Positions 34,753-43,433 are shown, counted from the stretch's first letter. The stretch: DNA of 64,000 nucleotides from Sphingobium xenophagum NBRC 107872 (GCF_000367345.1 NZ_BARE01000017.1:1-64000); one strand, 5' to 3'. Notes: generated by a model not told the origin, from the sequence alone. Made by a program: numbers and translations.

Positions 34753-35751
34753 ATGGGACGCATGGTTCCGTTTCGTCCCATCGCCATGCTCGCCGCCCTT
34801 GGCCTGTTCCTCGCGCCGCTGCCCGACGCCGACGCCTTTGGCCCTGCCAAGACAGCGGTGCAGCAAACCGCTGAAACGCGGCTGATCGCCCAGTTCCAGC
34901 GCTTTGCCAGCCTGACCGACGGCACGGTCGGCATCGTCGTGCGCGACCTTGGTACCGGGGAAACGCTCTCGCTCAATGGCGACACGCTCTTCCCGATGGC
35001 CAGCGCCTACAAGGTCGCGGTGGCAGGGCGGATCTTTGCGATGGTCGACGCGGGCGCGCTGACGCTGGAGGATCAACTCGCCAGCCCGGCGGGTCCGGTT
35101 TCGGTCGCCACGCTGCTGGACCTGATGCTGACCCGCAGCGACAATGACGCGACCGACCTGCTCGTCGCGCGGGCAGGCGGCCCGACGGCGGTGCATCAAT
35201 GGGTCGCGGGGCTGGGCATCCGCGGCTTGCGGGTGGACAGCAACACCGCCGACCTTCTGTATCGCGCCATGGGCCTTGCGCCCCAGCCGGGCAATTTCCA
35301 CCGCAATGTCGCCGCTGCGATGGCGGCCGACCCGGCGTTGCGCGAACGCGATGCACATGACATCCCCAACATCGCCTTCGCCCGCGACCCGCGCGATACC
35401 GCCACGCCGACCGCGATGACCGATCTGGTCACCGCGATTCGCACCGGCAAAGCCCTGTCGGGGCGCAGCACGGTGGCTTTGCTGTCGATCATGGAACGGT
35501 GCCGCACCGGCAAGGCGCGACTGCCCGGCATGTTGCCCCCCGGTACGCTGGTGGCGCACAAGACCGGGTCGCTCAACGGCACCGGCAATGATACCGGCGT
35601 CATCAGCCTGCCCGATGGACGGCTGTTCGCGATCACCGTATTCGTGATGCAGGATCATAAGGGGCATGAGACGCGCGACCGCATCATGGCGGAGGCCGCG
35701 CGGGCAAGTTATGACTATTTTCTGTTCGCGCCTGATAGAGGCACGGTCTGA
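34753..35751 (+). CDS. Class A beta-lactamase-like serine hydrolase with atypical omega loop
   Basis: 332 residues. Signal peptide (FRPIAMLAALGLFLAPLPDADA). SxxK is SAYK with Ser84; SDN is at 129-131 (TRSDNDATDLL); KTG begins at Lys270 (AHKTGSLNGTGNDTG). The omega-loop end RDTATP is clear, but counting back from it puts His where class A enzymes have the catalytic Glu166 (HDIPN in place of ExxLN), and about 30 extra residues lie before it. It may have weak or no beta-lactamase activity, or use another base (Asp next to the His). Periplasmic. Clinical resistance cannot be inferred. Confidence 0.8.
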   Translation: MGRMVPFRPIAMLAALGLFLAPLPDADAFGPAKTAVQQTAETRLIAQFQRFASLTDGTVGIVVRDLGTGETLSLNGDTLFPMASAYKVAVAGRIFAMVDAGALTLEDQLASPAGPVSVATLLDLMLTRSDNDATDLLVARAGGPTAVHQWVAGLGIRGLRVDSNTADLLYRAMGLAPQPGNFHRNVAAAMAADPALRERDAHDIPNIAFARDPRDTATPTAMTDLVTAIRTGKALSGRSTVALLSIMERCRTGKARLPGMLPPGTLVAHKTGSLNGTGNDTGVISLPDGRLFAITVFVMQDHKGHETRDRIMAEAARASYDYFLFAPDRGTV

Positions 35752-35809
35752 CGCACAGCCCTTAACATCGATCAACTCTGTGGATAGGGTGGCGGTAGAG
35801 AGGATTGCC

Positions 35810-36175
35810 GTGCCCGCCATCACCCGATTTCGCGACTTCTGGCCCTACTATCTGCAGGAACATGCGCGTCCTGGCACGCGCGCGTTGCATTATACCGGGA
35901 CCAGCATGGTCGTGGCGCTGCTGACGGCGGCGCCCATTGCCGGGCGCTGGTGGATGGCGCTGGCCCTGCCGATCGTCGGCTATGGTTTTGCATGGATTGG
36001 CCATGGCCTGATCGAACGCAACCGGCCTGCCACCTTCCGCTATCCATTCTGGTCGCTGCGCGCCGATTTCGTGATGTGGTACCGTTATTTGACCGGGCAT
36101 ATCCGCCGCGATCTCGCGCGCGCCGGGGTGCGGCCCGATGGCACGGTGGACCCCGACCGGCGCGTGTCGGCCTAG
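35810..36175 (+). CDS. DUF962 / Mpo1-like membrane protein
   Basis: About 121 residues. FRDFWPYYLQEHARPGTRALHYTGTSM and GYGFAWIGHGLIERNRPATFRYPFWSL (each the family signature, with conserved His residues) flank two or more membrane segments. Yeast Mpo1 of this family is an Fe(II)-dependent dioxygenase that degrades 2-hydroxy fatty acids. Sphingomonads make sphingolipids with 2-hydroxy acyl chains, so a related lipid role is plausible here (inference). GTG 35810 preceded by GAGAGG. Confidence 0.85.
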   Translation: MPAITRFRDFWPYYLQEHARPGTRALHYTGTSMVVALLTAAPIAGRWWMALALPIVGYGFAWIGHGLIERNRPATFRYPFWSLRADFVMWYRYLTGHIRRDLARAGVRPDGTVDPDRRVSA

Positions 36176-36220
36176 CACCACTGCTTGACCGCACCCGGCG
36201 CTCTGCGACAAGAGGGCGCA

Positions 36221-37291
36221 ATGGCTCTTGTCGCGCAATTTCTTCCCCTGCCGAACCGGACGGCGCTTGGCGCGCGCTGGAAGGCGCTCGAAGCGCAGGC
36301 GGATGCCGCGTTTTTCCTCAGCTGGACCTGGGTAGGCGCTTGGCTGGCCAGCTATGACGTGCGCCCTGAACTGCTGGCGGTGACGGACGAGACGGGGGCC
36401 GACGTCGCGCTGGCGCTGGTCGGTCACGCAATGATGCCGCGCCTGCTGGGACGCACGGCGACGCTGAGCCTCAACCAGTCGGGCGATGGGCAGGCCGACC
36501 GGCCCTATGTCGAATATAATGGCTTGCTTGCCGCGCGCGGGCGGGAGGCGGAGGCCGCGACCGCCACCATCGCCGCGCTGGGCCGCCGTCGTGACTGGCG
36601 CGCGCTGCGGCTGAGCGGGATCGCGCCGGATTCGCCGCTGCTGGACATGCCCTGCTGGACGAAGCGCCGGGTCGACGCCTCGCCTGTCTATCAGGTCGAT
36701 CTGGACGGGGTGCGCGGCGCGGCGGGCGACTATCTCTCGTTGCTCAGCGCCAATACGCGCAGCCAGATCCGCCGCGCGATCAAGGATCATGGCGGCGGCC
36801 TGCCCCATGTCGCGCGGGCAGGCGCTAACGAAGTTACGCCCTGGCTGGCGGAAATGGCTGCGCTCAACAGCGGGCGTCATGCCGACAATGCCTGGGACGA
36901 TCCCGCCTTTCGCGGCTTTGTTACCACCATCGTCGAACAGGGACGGGCCAGCGGCATGGTCGATCTGCTGCGCTTTACCGACGCGGGCGGGGTCGTCGGC
37001 TTGCTCGTCAATTTCGTCCATCGGGGGCAGGCGCTCAACTATCAGTCCGCCTTTGCCGATCCGCGCACGGGCAAGGACAAGCCGGGCCTGCTCTGCCACG
37101 CCGCCGCTGTCGACCATTATGCCGCGCGCGGCCTGGCGCTTTATTCCCTGCTCGCGGGCAAGGATCGCTACAAGCAGAGCCTCTCGACCTGTCAGGAGAG
37201 TCTCGACTGGTGGGTGATCGAACGGTTTTCGCCGCGGCTGGCGGCAGAAGCGGCGCTGCGCTATATCCTCAAGCGCCCAGCTTCCGCATGA
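36221..37291 (+). CDS. GNAT/FemAB-type acyltransferase (CelD/BcsL-like)
   Basis: About 356 residues. FFLSWTWVGAWLASYD at the N-terminus and, in the second half, YLSLLSANTRSQIRRAIKDH, VGLLVNFVHRGQALNYQSAFAD and GLALYSLLAGKDRYKQSLS match the two-domain GNAT proteins annotated as cellulose-biosynthesis protein CelD. These proteins are thought to transfer acyl or aminoacyl groups in envelope or exopolysaccharide synthesis; substrate unknown. The 3' end overlaps the converging JmjC-like gene by 23 bases. Confidence 0.8.
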   Translation: MALVAQFLPLPNRTALGARWKALEAQADAAFFLSWTWVGAWLASYDVRPELLAVTDETGADVALALVGHAMMPRLLGRTATLSLNQSGDGQADRPYVEYNGLLAARGREAEAATATIAALGRRRDWRALRLSGIAPDSPLLDMPCWTKRRVDASPVYQVDLDGVRGAAGDYLSLLSANTRSQIRRAIKDHGGGLPHVARAGANEVTPWLAEMAALNSGRHADNAWDDPAFRGFVTTIVEQGRASGMVDLLRFTDAGGVVGLLVNFVHRGQALNYQSAFADPRTGKDKPGLLCHAAAVDHYAARGLALYSLLAGKDRYKQSLSTCQESLDWWVIERFSPRLAAEAALRYILKRPASA

Positions 37292-38138
37292 CGCGATAGA
37301 CCAGCCGTCTGACGCTCTGCTTTTCGGGCCGATCACTGACGGTGCCCACCGGAAGTTTGCGCCGTCGCAGCAGCGCGTTGAAACTGTGCAACTCCCCCTC
37401 CGCCACACTGCGTTCGGACCGCCATGTCACCGACAGGCTGACCGATACGGCAGGGCCATTTTCGACGAAATGCGGGGCCTTGACCGGCACATGCACCGCG
37501 TCGCCGGGGTGGAGCGGGTAGGGCGCGCCCAGCGCCTTGAACCCGTCCTGCCAGACCAGATTGCGATGGCCGCCGCCATGAAATTCCTCGCTTTTCTGCG
37601 CCGGAACCAGCGCCTCGTCGCGCGCGGGGAAGATGGTCATCACCTTGGACCCCATGATCTGGAGCAGGATATTATGCTCCGGGTCCATGTGAAACGGGGT
37701 GACGCTGCCCGGCGATGTCAGGAAGATGAAGGCTTCGCGGTGGAGCATCGGCCCGGTCCTGGCCGCCACGATCGGCTCCAGATCGGCCAGCGCCGCATCG
37801 AGCAGCGCGGCATAGGCCGGGTCGCGCTCGACATTTTTGAGCACGGCCCAGCTGCCGTTGGTTTCGATGGTGCGGATCGTTTCGCCCAGTGTCAGGCCGT
37901 TCGACGGCGTATCCTCCGGCCGCACGCCCAGGGGCAGCTTGCCCAGATTATATTCGACGCTGGACGCAGGCATCCGCTCCGCCAGCGTGGCGAGCGCATC
38001 AAGGCTGAGCAGCGAGTGGCCGACCAGATTATGGCTTAGCGCGACCGGCTGGTCGGGATAGGCGGCGGCAAAGGTCGTGCGCGCGCTGTCGGGGAAGGTC
38101 GCTTCGTGGGTGGCGGCGATCGGGCGATGGGCGGTCAT
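37269..38138 (-). CDS. Cupin/JmjC-like Fe(II)/2-oxoglutarate oxygenase-type protein
   Basis: 289 residues. The double-stranded beta-helix region contains TPFHMDPEHNILLQIMGSK (His-x-Asp iron ligands), LHPGDAVHVPVKAPHFVENG (distal His, typical JmjC/cupin_8 strand order) and SVSLSVTWRSE. Related proteins hydroxylate protein side chains or small molecules. It starts within the stop of the acyltransferase upstream (four-base overlap at 38135-38138), so the two are co-translated; a role in modifying an envelope component is possible. Target unknown. Confidence 0.8.
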   Translation of the reverse strand: MTAHRPIAATHEATFPDSARTTFAAAYPDQPVALSHNLVGHSLLSLDALATLAERMPASSVEYNLGKLPLGVRPEDTPSNGLTLGETIRTIETNGSWAVLKNVERDPAYAALLDAALADLEPIVAARTGPMLHREAFIFLTSPGSVTPFHMDPEHNILLQIMGSKVMTIFPARDEALVPAQKSEEFHGGGHRNLVWQDGFKALGAPYPLHPGDAVHVPVKAPHFVENGPAVSVSLSVTWRSERSVAEGELHSFNALLRRRKLPVGTVSDRPEKQSVRRLVYRVMRKLGA

Positions 38139-39265
38139 CGCTGTCCTTTCAATAGACTGGCCAGGGTTTCAAGGCCGTTGACAAGGGCGAAGGCGGCAGC
38201 GCGCTGGACCCGCGCCAGGCCGGTGCCGCGCAGCGCGATGCGATATTGCACGATCGTTCGCCGCTCCGCCCACAGGCTGTCGATCATCGGATGGTCGGGC
38301 GCGGCACAACTGTCCATCCAGCCGATCGCGGGATCATCCTGCACCGCGTGCAGATTGGCGATCTCGATCAGCACGCCCGGCGAAAAGCGGCCCAGCGCTT
38401 CGTCAAAGGCGATCTTGAATGAAAAGGCGCCTGCACCATGGCGGAAATTGGCCAGCATCGCGATCGCCCGGCCATCCAGGTCGATGCGCAGCATATGCAG
38501 CCGCCCGGCCTCGAATGCCGCCGCGCAGGCCGCACGGAAAAAGGTGGCGTCGGCAGGCTTGCAGGCGAGCGCCGTACCCTCCTGCCCCTTCCAGCCCGAC
38601 GCTTCGAGCGCCAGAAAATCGGCGCACCAGTGCGGCAGGTCGGCGCGTTCGGTGAGCAGCCGGGTCTCGACCGTGCCAAGTTCGGCAAGCCGCTTTTGCA
38701 GACGGCGGATTTCCTTGCGCTTTTTGGCGCGAACATTGGTGTCCCAATAGGCGTCGGCTGACAGGTCCGACCGCAGCATCGCCCGATCGTAGCGGTGAAT
38801 CTCCCGCCGCCCGCGCCGTTGTTCGACGCACAGCGCTTCCAGCGCGGCGGCATTCGCCCCGGCCGCGTCCAGCCCCTCCATATGCAAAAAGCCACGCGCC
38901 CAGGGGGCGTCATCCAGCTGCGCCAGGAAACTGCGCCACGCCGCGACTTCCTGCCCTTCGCGAATCATCGGCGCGCCAAAGAAGCAATGATCGTGCATCC
39001 AGTTGGACACGCAGCCGATCGGCATGCGGCCATGGCGCGGCTGCACCACGACCGGCAACAGCCCGATCAGATGGTCGCCCACCCGCGCTTCGATCAACCG
39101 GACATGCGCGTCGGTGGCGAGATGGTCGATCGCCGCGCCCAGCATGTCGGGCGCATAAAAGGCATTGGCTTCCGCCGCCTCCTTCGCTAGCGCCGCCCAG
39201 CGCGCACGCGGCTTCGCCCCCGTTGGCAGGGGGACGGGGCGCGATGGGTGCAATGCCATGTCCAT
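38135..39265 (-). CDS. GNAT/FemAB-type acyltransferase (CelD-like), second copy
   Basis: About 376 residues. NAFYAPDMLGAAIDHL, then YWDTNVRAKKRKEIRRLQKRLAELG, SGWKGQEGTALA, and GRAIAMLANFRHGAGAFSFKIAFDEALGRFSPGVLIE (the acyl-CoA-like part) define the family. It resembles the protein encoded at 36221 in architecture but is only distantly related in sequence. ATG 39265 with AAGGCG before it is preferred to TTG 39286. Operon with the JmjC-like gene. The shared acyl acceptor is probably a polysaccharide or lipid precursor (inference). Confidence 0.8.
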   Translation of the reverse strand: MDMALHPSRPVPLPTGAKPRARWAALAKEAAEANAFYAPDMLGAAIDHLATDAHVRLIEARVGDHLIGLLPVVVQPRHGRMPIGCVSNWMHDHCFFGAPMIREGQEVAAWRSFLAQLDDAPWARGFLHMEGLDAAGANAAALEALCVEQRRGRREIHRYDRAMLRSDLSADAYWDTNVRAKKRKEIRRLQKRLAELGTVETRLLTERADLPHWCADFLALEASGWKGQEGTALACKPADATFFRAACAAAFEAGRLHMLRIDLDGRAIAMLANFRHGAGAFSFKIAFDEALGRFSPGVLIEIANLHAVQDDPAIGWMDSCAAPDHPMIDSLWAERRTIVQYRIALRGTGLARVQRAAAFALVNGLETLASLLKGQR

Positions 39266-39306
39266 GGGTTTCGCCTTAAATGGCAAAGATTAGGGAAAGC
39301 CTAAAC

Positions 39307-39380
39307 TTTGCCCGTTAGGCGCGAAGCCACAGGATGGTTTATCGGGCAAATGGGGCGCGAAAAGGCCTTTACTTTGCCCG
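39307..39380. repeat. Three copies of an 8-mer, TTTGCCCG / CGGGCAAA
   Basis: TTTGCCCG occurs at 39307-39314 and 39373-39380, and its reverse complement CGGGCAAA at 39343-39350, in the gap between the divergent acyltransferase and epimerase genes. The spacing lets either outer copy pair with the middle one, or could present two or three half-sites to a regulator. Confidence 0.4.
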
Positions 39381-39446
39381 CCACTTTGGTGTGACTTACA
39401 GGGTGCGCCGCCCGCTGGCGCGACTTCGTGTGGGAGAATGAAGAGC

Positions 39447-40448
39447 ATGACGATATTGGTCACCGGCGCGGCCGGCTTTATCGGCATGACCGTCGCCGAT
39501 CGGCTCATGGCGCAGGGCCATGCCGTGGTCGGCATCGACAATATGAACGATTATTATCCCGTGTCGCTGAAGCGGGACAGGATCGCCGCGCTGGAACAGG
39601 CGCATGGCAAGCTGTTCACCTTTCACGAGCTGGATTTCGCCGACAATGATGCGTTGCAAGCCGCGCTTGCCGATCAGGTGATCGAATCGATCGTCCATCT
39701 CGGCGCGCAGGCCGGTGTGCGCTATTCGCTGATCAATCCGCATGCCTATGTGCGCTCCAACCTGGCGGGGCATGTCAACATGCTGGAACTCGCGCGTGAG
39801 CGGCGGGTGCGGCATTTTGTCTATGCCTCTTCCTCCTCCGTCTATGGCGGCAATGACAGCCTGCCGTTCCGCGTAGAGGACCGGGCCGACCATCCCGTTT
39901 CGCTCTATGCCGCGACCAAGCGCGCTGACGAACTGATGAGCGAGACCTACGCCCATCTGTTCCGCATACCGATGACGGGGCTGCGCTTCTTCACCGTTTA
40001 CGGGCCTTGGGGGCGGCCAGACATGGCGATGTGGATCTTCACCAAGAAGATTCTCGCCGGGGATCCCATTCCGGTATTCAACCATGGCCGGATGCAGCGT
40101 GATTTCACCTATATCGATGACATCGTCACCGGGGTCATCGGCTGCCTCGACCATCCGCCCGCCGATGACGGCGCGCCCAAGCCTGGTGGCAGCCGGTCGC
40201 CGCACCGGCTCTACAATATCGGCAATAACAAGCCGGAAGAACTGATGCATCTGATCGCGGTGCTGGAGGATGCGCTGGGCCAGAAGGCGCAGATCGATTT
40301 CCAGCCGATGCAGCCGGGCGATGTTCACGCCACCTTTGCCGACATCAGCGCCATCGCCCATGACATCGGTTTTGCCCCGACCACGCAAATTGAATCGGGC
40401 GTGCCGCGATTCGTGGCATGGTATCGCGACTATCATCAGCCAAAATGA
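39447..40448 (+). CDS. NAD-dependent nucleotide-sugar epimerase (UDP-glucuronate 4-epimerase-like)
   Basis: About 333 residues, extended short-chain dehydrogenase. ILVTGAAGFIGMTVADRL binds NAD; VHLGAQAGVRYS and SSSVYGGN, catalytic YAATKRADE, FFTVYGPWGRPDMA and RDFTYIDDIVTG are typical of UDP-glucuronate/UDP-galacturonate 4-epimerases. It supplies activated galacturonate-type sugars for surface polysaccharide. Start 39447 is used; ATG 39438 lies almost on the ribosome site. Adjacent to the envelope-type acyltransferases. Confidence 0.88.
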   Translation: MTILVTGAAGFIGMTVADRLMAQGHAVVGIDNMNDYYPVSLKRDRIAALEQAHGKLFTFHELDFADNDALQAALADQVIESIVHLGAQAGVRYSLINPHAYVRSNLAGHVNMLELARERRVRHFVYASSSSVYGGNDSLPFRVEDRADHPVSLYAATKRADELMSETYAHLFRIPMTGLRFFTVYGPWGRPDMAMWIFTKKILAGDPIPVFNHGRMQRDFTYIDDIVTGVIGCLDHPPADDGAPKPGGSRSPHRLYNIGNNKPEELMHLIAVLEDALGQKAQIDFQPMQPGDVHATFADISAIAHDIGFAPTTQIESGVPRFVAWYRDYHQPK

Positions 40449-40749
40449 CAATCCTGTTGCAACGCACCCATTAAGGCGAGAAAAGTTCCGCGGCTCGTCG
40501 TTAACTTAACTCGGCCTGTCGCGCGGCGTCGCGACGGTGTGAAGCAAAACCACGCCGAAATTCCTTTTCGCAGTTGCAAAATGATTTGCCATAAGTCCCT
40601 GAAACGGCGTAGACAGTCGCCCTGTGCCGGGGGTCAAACCGGCCAGGGGTCGCGGAACGAGGGATAGACGGCGCACCAAATAAGGTGGTTCGTCGCCGCG
40701 TGTGCCAGCCGGATATCCGGCGGTGACATGCGGGAAAAAGGGCAAACGC
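40449..40749. other. 301-base gap between epimerase and kdsD
   Basis: I see no gene here. It contains a perfect 6-bp inverted repeat GTCGCG-N6-CGCGAC (40518-40535), an AT-richer patch around TTAACTTAAC, and presumably the kdsD promoter, which I cannot place with confidence. Confidence 0.5.
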
Positions 40750-41760
40750 GTGTCGACACTTGCTTCGAAAATTGTGCCGTTCGGTTCGGGCGGACGAATA
40801 GTGAAGGCGGCCTGCCACAGCCTGTCGGTCGCTGCATTGGGCCTCAACGCGCTGGAAGCGCAATTTTCTGAACGTGACTTTGCCGCTACATTCGTGCGGC
40901 TGATCGGCGTCATCATGAATGTCCGGGGTCGCGTGATCGTGACTGGCATTGGCAAGAGCGGCATTGTCGCGCGCAAGATGACGGCGACTTTGACCTCCAC
41001 GGGCACCCCGGCCATCTTCCTGCATCCGGCCGACGCTGGCCATGGCGATCTGGGCATGGTGACCCCGGATGATGTCGTGCTGATGCTGTCCCATTCGGGC
41101 GAGTCGACCGAGCTTGGCCCGATCATCCAATATTGCAAGCGCTTCGCCATTCCCTTGCTGGGCATGACCGCGCGGGCCCACAGCACGGTCGCCACCGCCG
41201 CAGACATTTGCATGCTGATGCCCGATGTGCCGGAAGCCTGCCCCAATTCGCTCGCTCCCACCACGTCGACCACGGTGCAGATGGCCTTTGGTGACGCCAT
41301 GGCGATTGCGCTGATGGAAATGCGCGGATTTTCGGCGGATGATTTCCACAAATTCCATCCCAATGGCCGTCTCGGCGCGCAACTGATCAAGGTGCGCGAA
41401 CTGATGGCCAAGGGAGCGGACATCCCCTCCGTGCGGGAAGGCGCCTCGCTGCTCGATGCGACCATCGAAATGACGCGCGCGCGCCTTGGCGGCACCGCGG
41501 TTGTCGATCGCGAAGGGCGGCTGATCGGTGCCTTCACTGACGGCGACCTGCGCCGCACCGTGACCGGCAAGCAGAATCTGACCGAAGCGGTCGGCCGCTT
41601 CATGACGCACACGCCGCTGGCCGTGGGGCCGGACGAACTGGCGCAGGAAGCACTGCACCTGATGCATGAACGCAACGTCATGCTGCTGTTCGTTTGCGAC
41701 AATGGTCGTTTGATCGGCGCCGTCCATATGCACGATCTGCTGAACGCGGGCGTCGCCTGA
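40750..41760 (+). CDS. kdsD: Arabinose-5-phosphate isomerase (KdsD/KpsF type)
   Basis: About 336 residues. SIS domain: VIVTGIGKSGIVARKMTATL, STGTPAIFLHPADAGHGDLG, LMLSHSGESTEL and PTTSTTVQMAFGDAMAI; two CBS domains follow (ATIEMTRARLGGTAVVDREG, FMTHTPLAVGPDELAQEALHLM). It converts ribulose-5-phosphate to arabinose-5-phosphate, the first step of KDO synthesis for lipopolysaccharide. GTG 40750. First gene of an operon with kdsB and a histidine phosphatase. Confidence 0.93.
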   Translation: MSTLASKIVPFGSGGRIVKAACHSLSVAALGLNALEAQFSERDFAATFVRLIGVIMNVRGRVIVTGIGKSGIVARKMTATLTSTGTPAIFLHPADAGHGDLGMVTPDDVVLMLSHSGESTELGPIIQYCKRFAIPLLGMTARAHSTVATAADICMLMPDVPEACPNSLAPTTSTTVQMAFGDAMAIALMEMRGFSADDFHKFHPNGRLGAQLIKVRELMAKGADIPSVREGASLLDATIEMTRARLGGTAVVDREGRLIGAFTDGDLRRTVTGKQNLTEAVGRFMTHTPLAVGPDELAQEALHLMHERNVMLLFVCDNGRLIGAVHMHDLLNAGVA

Positions 41761-42563
41761 ACCAGCTTGTCGTCATTCCCGCGCGGGCGGGGTCATCCCG
41801 CCTGCCGCGCAAGCCGCTGCGCCTGATCGCCGGGCGCACCTTGCTCCATCGCACCATCGCCATGGCCCGCGCCGCGATCGGCGCGCGCGCGGGCGTTGCG
41901 CTGACGGTCGCTACTGATGATGACGAAATCGCCGATCATGCCCGCGCGGTCGGGTGTGATGCGGTGATGACCGACAGCGCCATTGCCACCGGATCGGGGC
42001 GCGCGCTGGCCGCCGCGCTGGCGCAGCCCACGCCGCCGCGCTTCGTCGTTAACCTCCAGGGCGATTCCCCTTTTCAGCCGCAGGGTGCGTTGGGCGCGGT
42101 CATCGCCGCGCTGGAGGCGGGCGCGCAGGTCGCCACTCCGGTGATCGCGCTCGATTGGGCTGCGCTCGATGCCCTGCGTGATCACAAGACCTGCTCCCCT
42201 TTCAGCGGCACGACCTGCGCTCGGGCGCCAGATGGCCGGGCCTTGTGGTTCTCCAAAAATATCATTCCCGCCATCAGGGGGGAGGATGCCCTGCGCGCCA
42301 GCCAGCCCGTCTCGCCGGTCTGGCGGCATGTCGGCCTTTATGGCTATGCACTGGACGCCCTGCGCGCCTTTGAAGCCAGCCCGCCCACGGCGCTGGAAAA
42401 TCTGGAAGGGCTGGAGCAGCTGCGTTTGCTGGAACTGGGCATCCCGGTCATGACCGTGCCGGTCGATCCGCCGTCGTTCGACAGTAGCGGCATCGATACC
42501 GAAGCGGACATCAGCCGCGTCGAGGCGCTGATCGCCCGGCATGGCGATCCGACGCCGCCCTGA
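41694..42563 (+). CDS. kdsB: CMP-KDO synthetase (3-deoxy-manno-octulosonate cytidylyltransferase)
   Basis: 289 residues from ATG 41694. VVIPARAGSSRLPRKPLRLIAG binds CTP; TDDDEIADHA, NLQGDSPF, WRHVGLYGYALDAL, LENLEGLEQLRLLELG and GIDTEADI are the expected blocks. It activates KDO with CTP for lipid A glycosylation. The only in-frame ATG makes the gene overlap kdsD by 67 bases and adds about 22 unconserved residues. A CTG at 41757 that overlaps the kdsD stop (CTGA) would give the usual family N-terminus and may be the real start. Confidence 0.9.
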   Translation: MRQWSFDRRRPYARSAERGRRLNQLVVIPARAGSSRLPRKPLRLIAGRTLLHRTIAMARAAIGARAGVALTVATDDDEIADHARAVGCDAVMTDSAIATGSGRALAAALAQPTPPRFVVNLQGDSPFQPQGALGAVIAALEAGAQVATPVIALDWAALDALRDHKTCSPFSGTTCARAPDGRALWFSKNIIPAIRGEDALRASQPVSPVWRHVGLYGYALDALRAFEASPPTALENLEGLEQLRLLELGIPVMTVPVDPPSFDSSGIDTEADISRVEALIARHGDPTPP

Positions 42564-42567
42564 CGCT

Positions 42568-43158
42568 ATGCGCCGTCTTTTCATCATCCGTCATGGCAAC
42601 ACGTTCGCCAGCAGCGCGCAGGCCTGCCGCATCGGATCACGCACGGACCTGCCGCTGGTCGAGAGTGGCCATGCCCAGGGGCAACGGCTGGGCGCATGGT
42701 TCGCCGCGCAGGACTTCGCCATCACCCGCCTGCTGACCAGTCCACTCCTGCGCGCCCGACAAACCGCGCAGGCGATCGCTGACGCCAACGGCCATGCGCC
42801 AGACGGTACGGGCGACTGGCTGGGCGAAATCGATCATGGGCCCGACGAAGGCCGGCCCGAAGCGCAGGTTCTGGCGCGCATCGGCGCGCAGGCGATCGCA
42901 GACTGGGATGAGCGCGGCATCGCCCCGGCCGACTGGATCGTCGACGCCGAAGCGCGGATCGCGGCGTGGCACGCCTGCTTTGCCGAGGGCGGGGAGGGGG
43001 TGGACCTGTTCGTCACCAGCAATGGCGCGGCCCGCTTCGCGCTGCTGGCTGCCGGTTTGCCGCTAGGATCGCTCAAATTGCGGACGGGGGCATTCGGGGA
43101 GCTGGCGCTGGATGCGAACGGCCGTGTGACGCTGGTGCGATGGGACGTGCGGCCTTGA
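42568..43158 (+). CDS. Histidine phosphatase (phosphoglycerate-mutase-like)
   Basis: About 196 residues. LFIIRHGNTFA contains the RHG motif with the phospho-accepting His; LLTSPLLRARQTAQAIA, WLGEIDHGPDEGRPEA (acid/base region) and LFVTSNGAARFALL follow; the last has SNG where most members have SHG, so the second catalytic His is replaced by Asn. It starts four bases after kdsB. Probably a small-molecule or sugar phosphatase of the KDO operon; substrate unknown and activity uncertain because of the missing His. Confidence 0.82.
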   Translation: MRRLFIIRHGNTFASSAQACRIGSRTDLPLVESGHAQGQRLGAWFAAQDFAITRLLTSPLLRARQTAQAIADANGHAPDGTGDWLGEIDHGPDEGRPEAQVLARIGAQAIADWDERGIAPADWIVDAEARIAAWHACFAEGGEGVDLFVTSNGAARFALLAAGLPLGSLKLRTGAFGELALDANGRVTLVRWDVRP

Positions 43159-43223
43159 AGCGATAGCGACGCGCTCCGCTTCCTCTTGCCTGCCGGGGTG
43201 TGGCGGACCGCCGATCGAGGCTG

Positions 43224-43433
43224 CTAGTAGCTTTTGGAAAACCAGATCATGATGCCCATCGAGGCTATCGCCCAGCCGGCCAGCCCGACCGCCAGGCCAC
43301 TGATGACGCCGATGGTCATGTTCCAGCGGCGCGCGCTGAGAATAGCGCCACCAAGCGCGAGGGCGAATACCACCAAAACGATTGCCGCCAATGTCATGAG
43401 GCAGCTTATCGCAGCACAAATGAAAATGTGCAA
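43224..43433 (-). CDS. Small membrane protein of unknown function
   Basis: Up to 69 residues (TTG 43433) or 57 (ATG 43397). Two hydrophobic segments, LAAIVLVVFALALGGAIL and IGVISGLAVGLAGWAIASMG, are linked by a short basic loop (SARRWN). No clear ribosome site. It could be a real two-helix membrane peptide; no family recognised. Confidence 0.5.
   Translation of the reverse strand: MHIFICAAISCLMTLAAIVLVVFALALGGAILSARRWNMTIGVISGLAVGLAGWAIASMGIMIWFSKSY

Noticed and set aside
35762..37408. 548-codon open frame opposite the DUF962 and acyltransferase genes
   Set aside because: It spans two well-supported plus-strand genes and shows no family motif.
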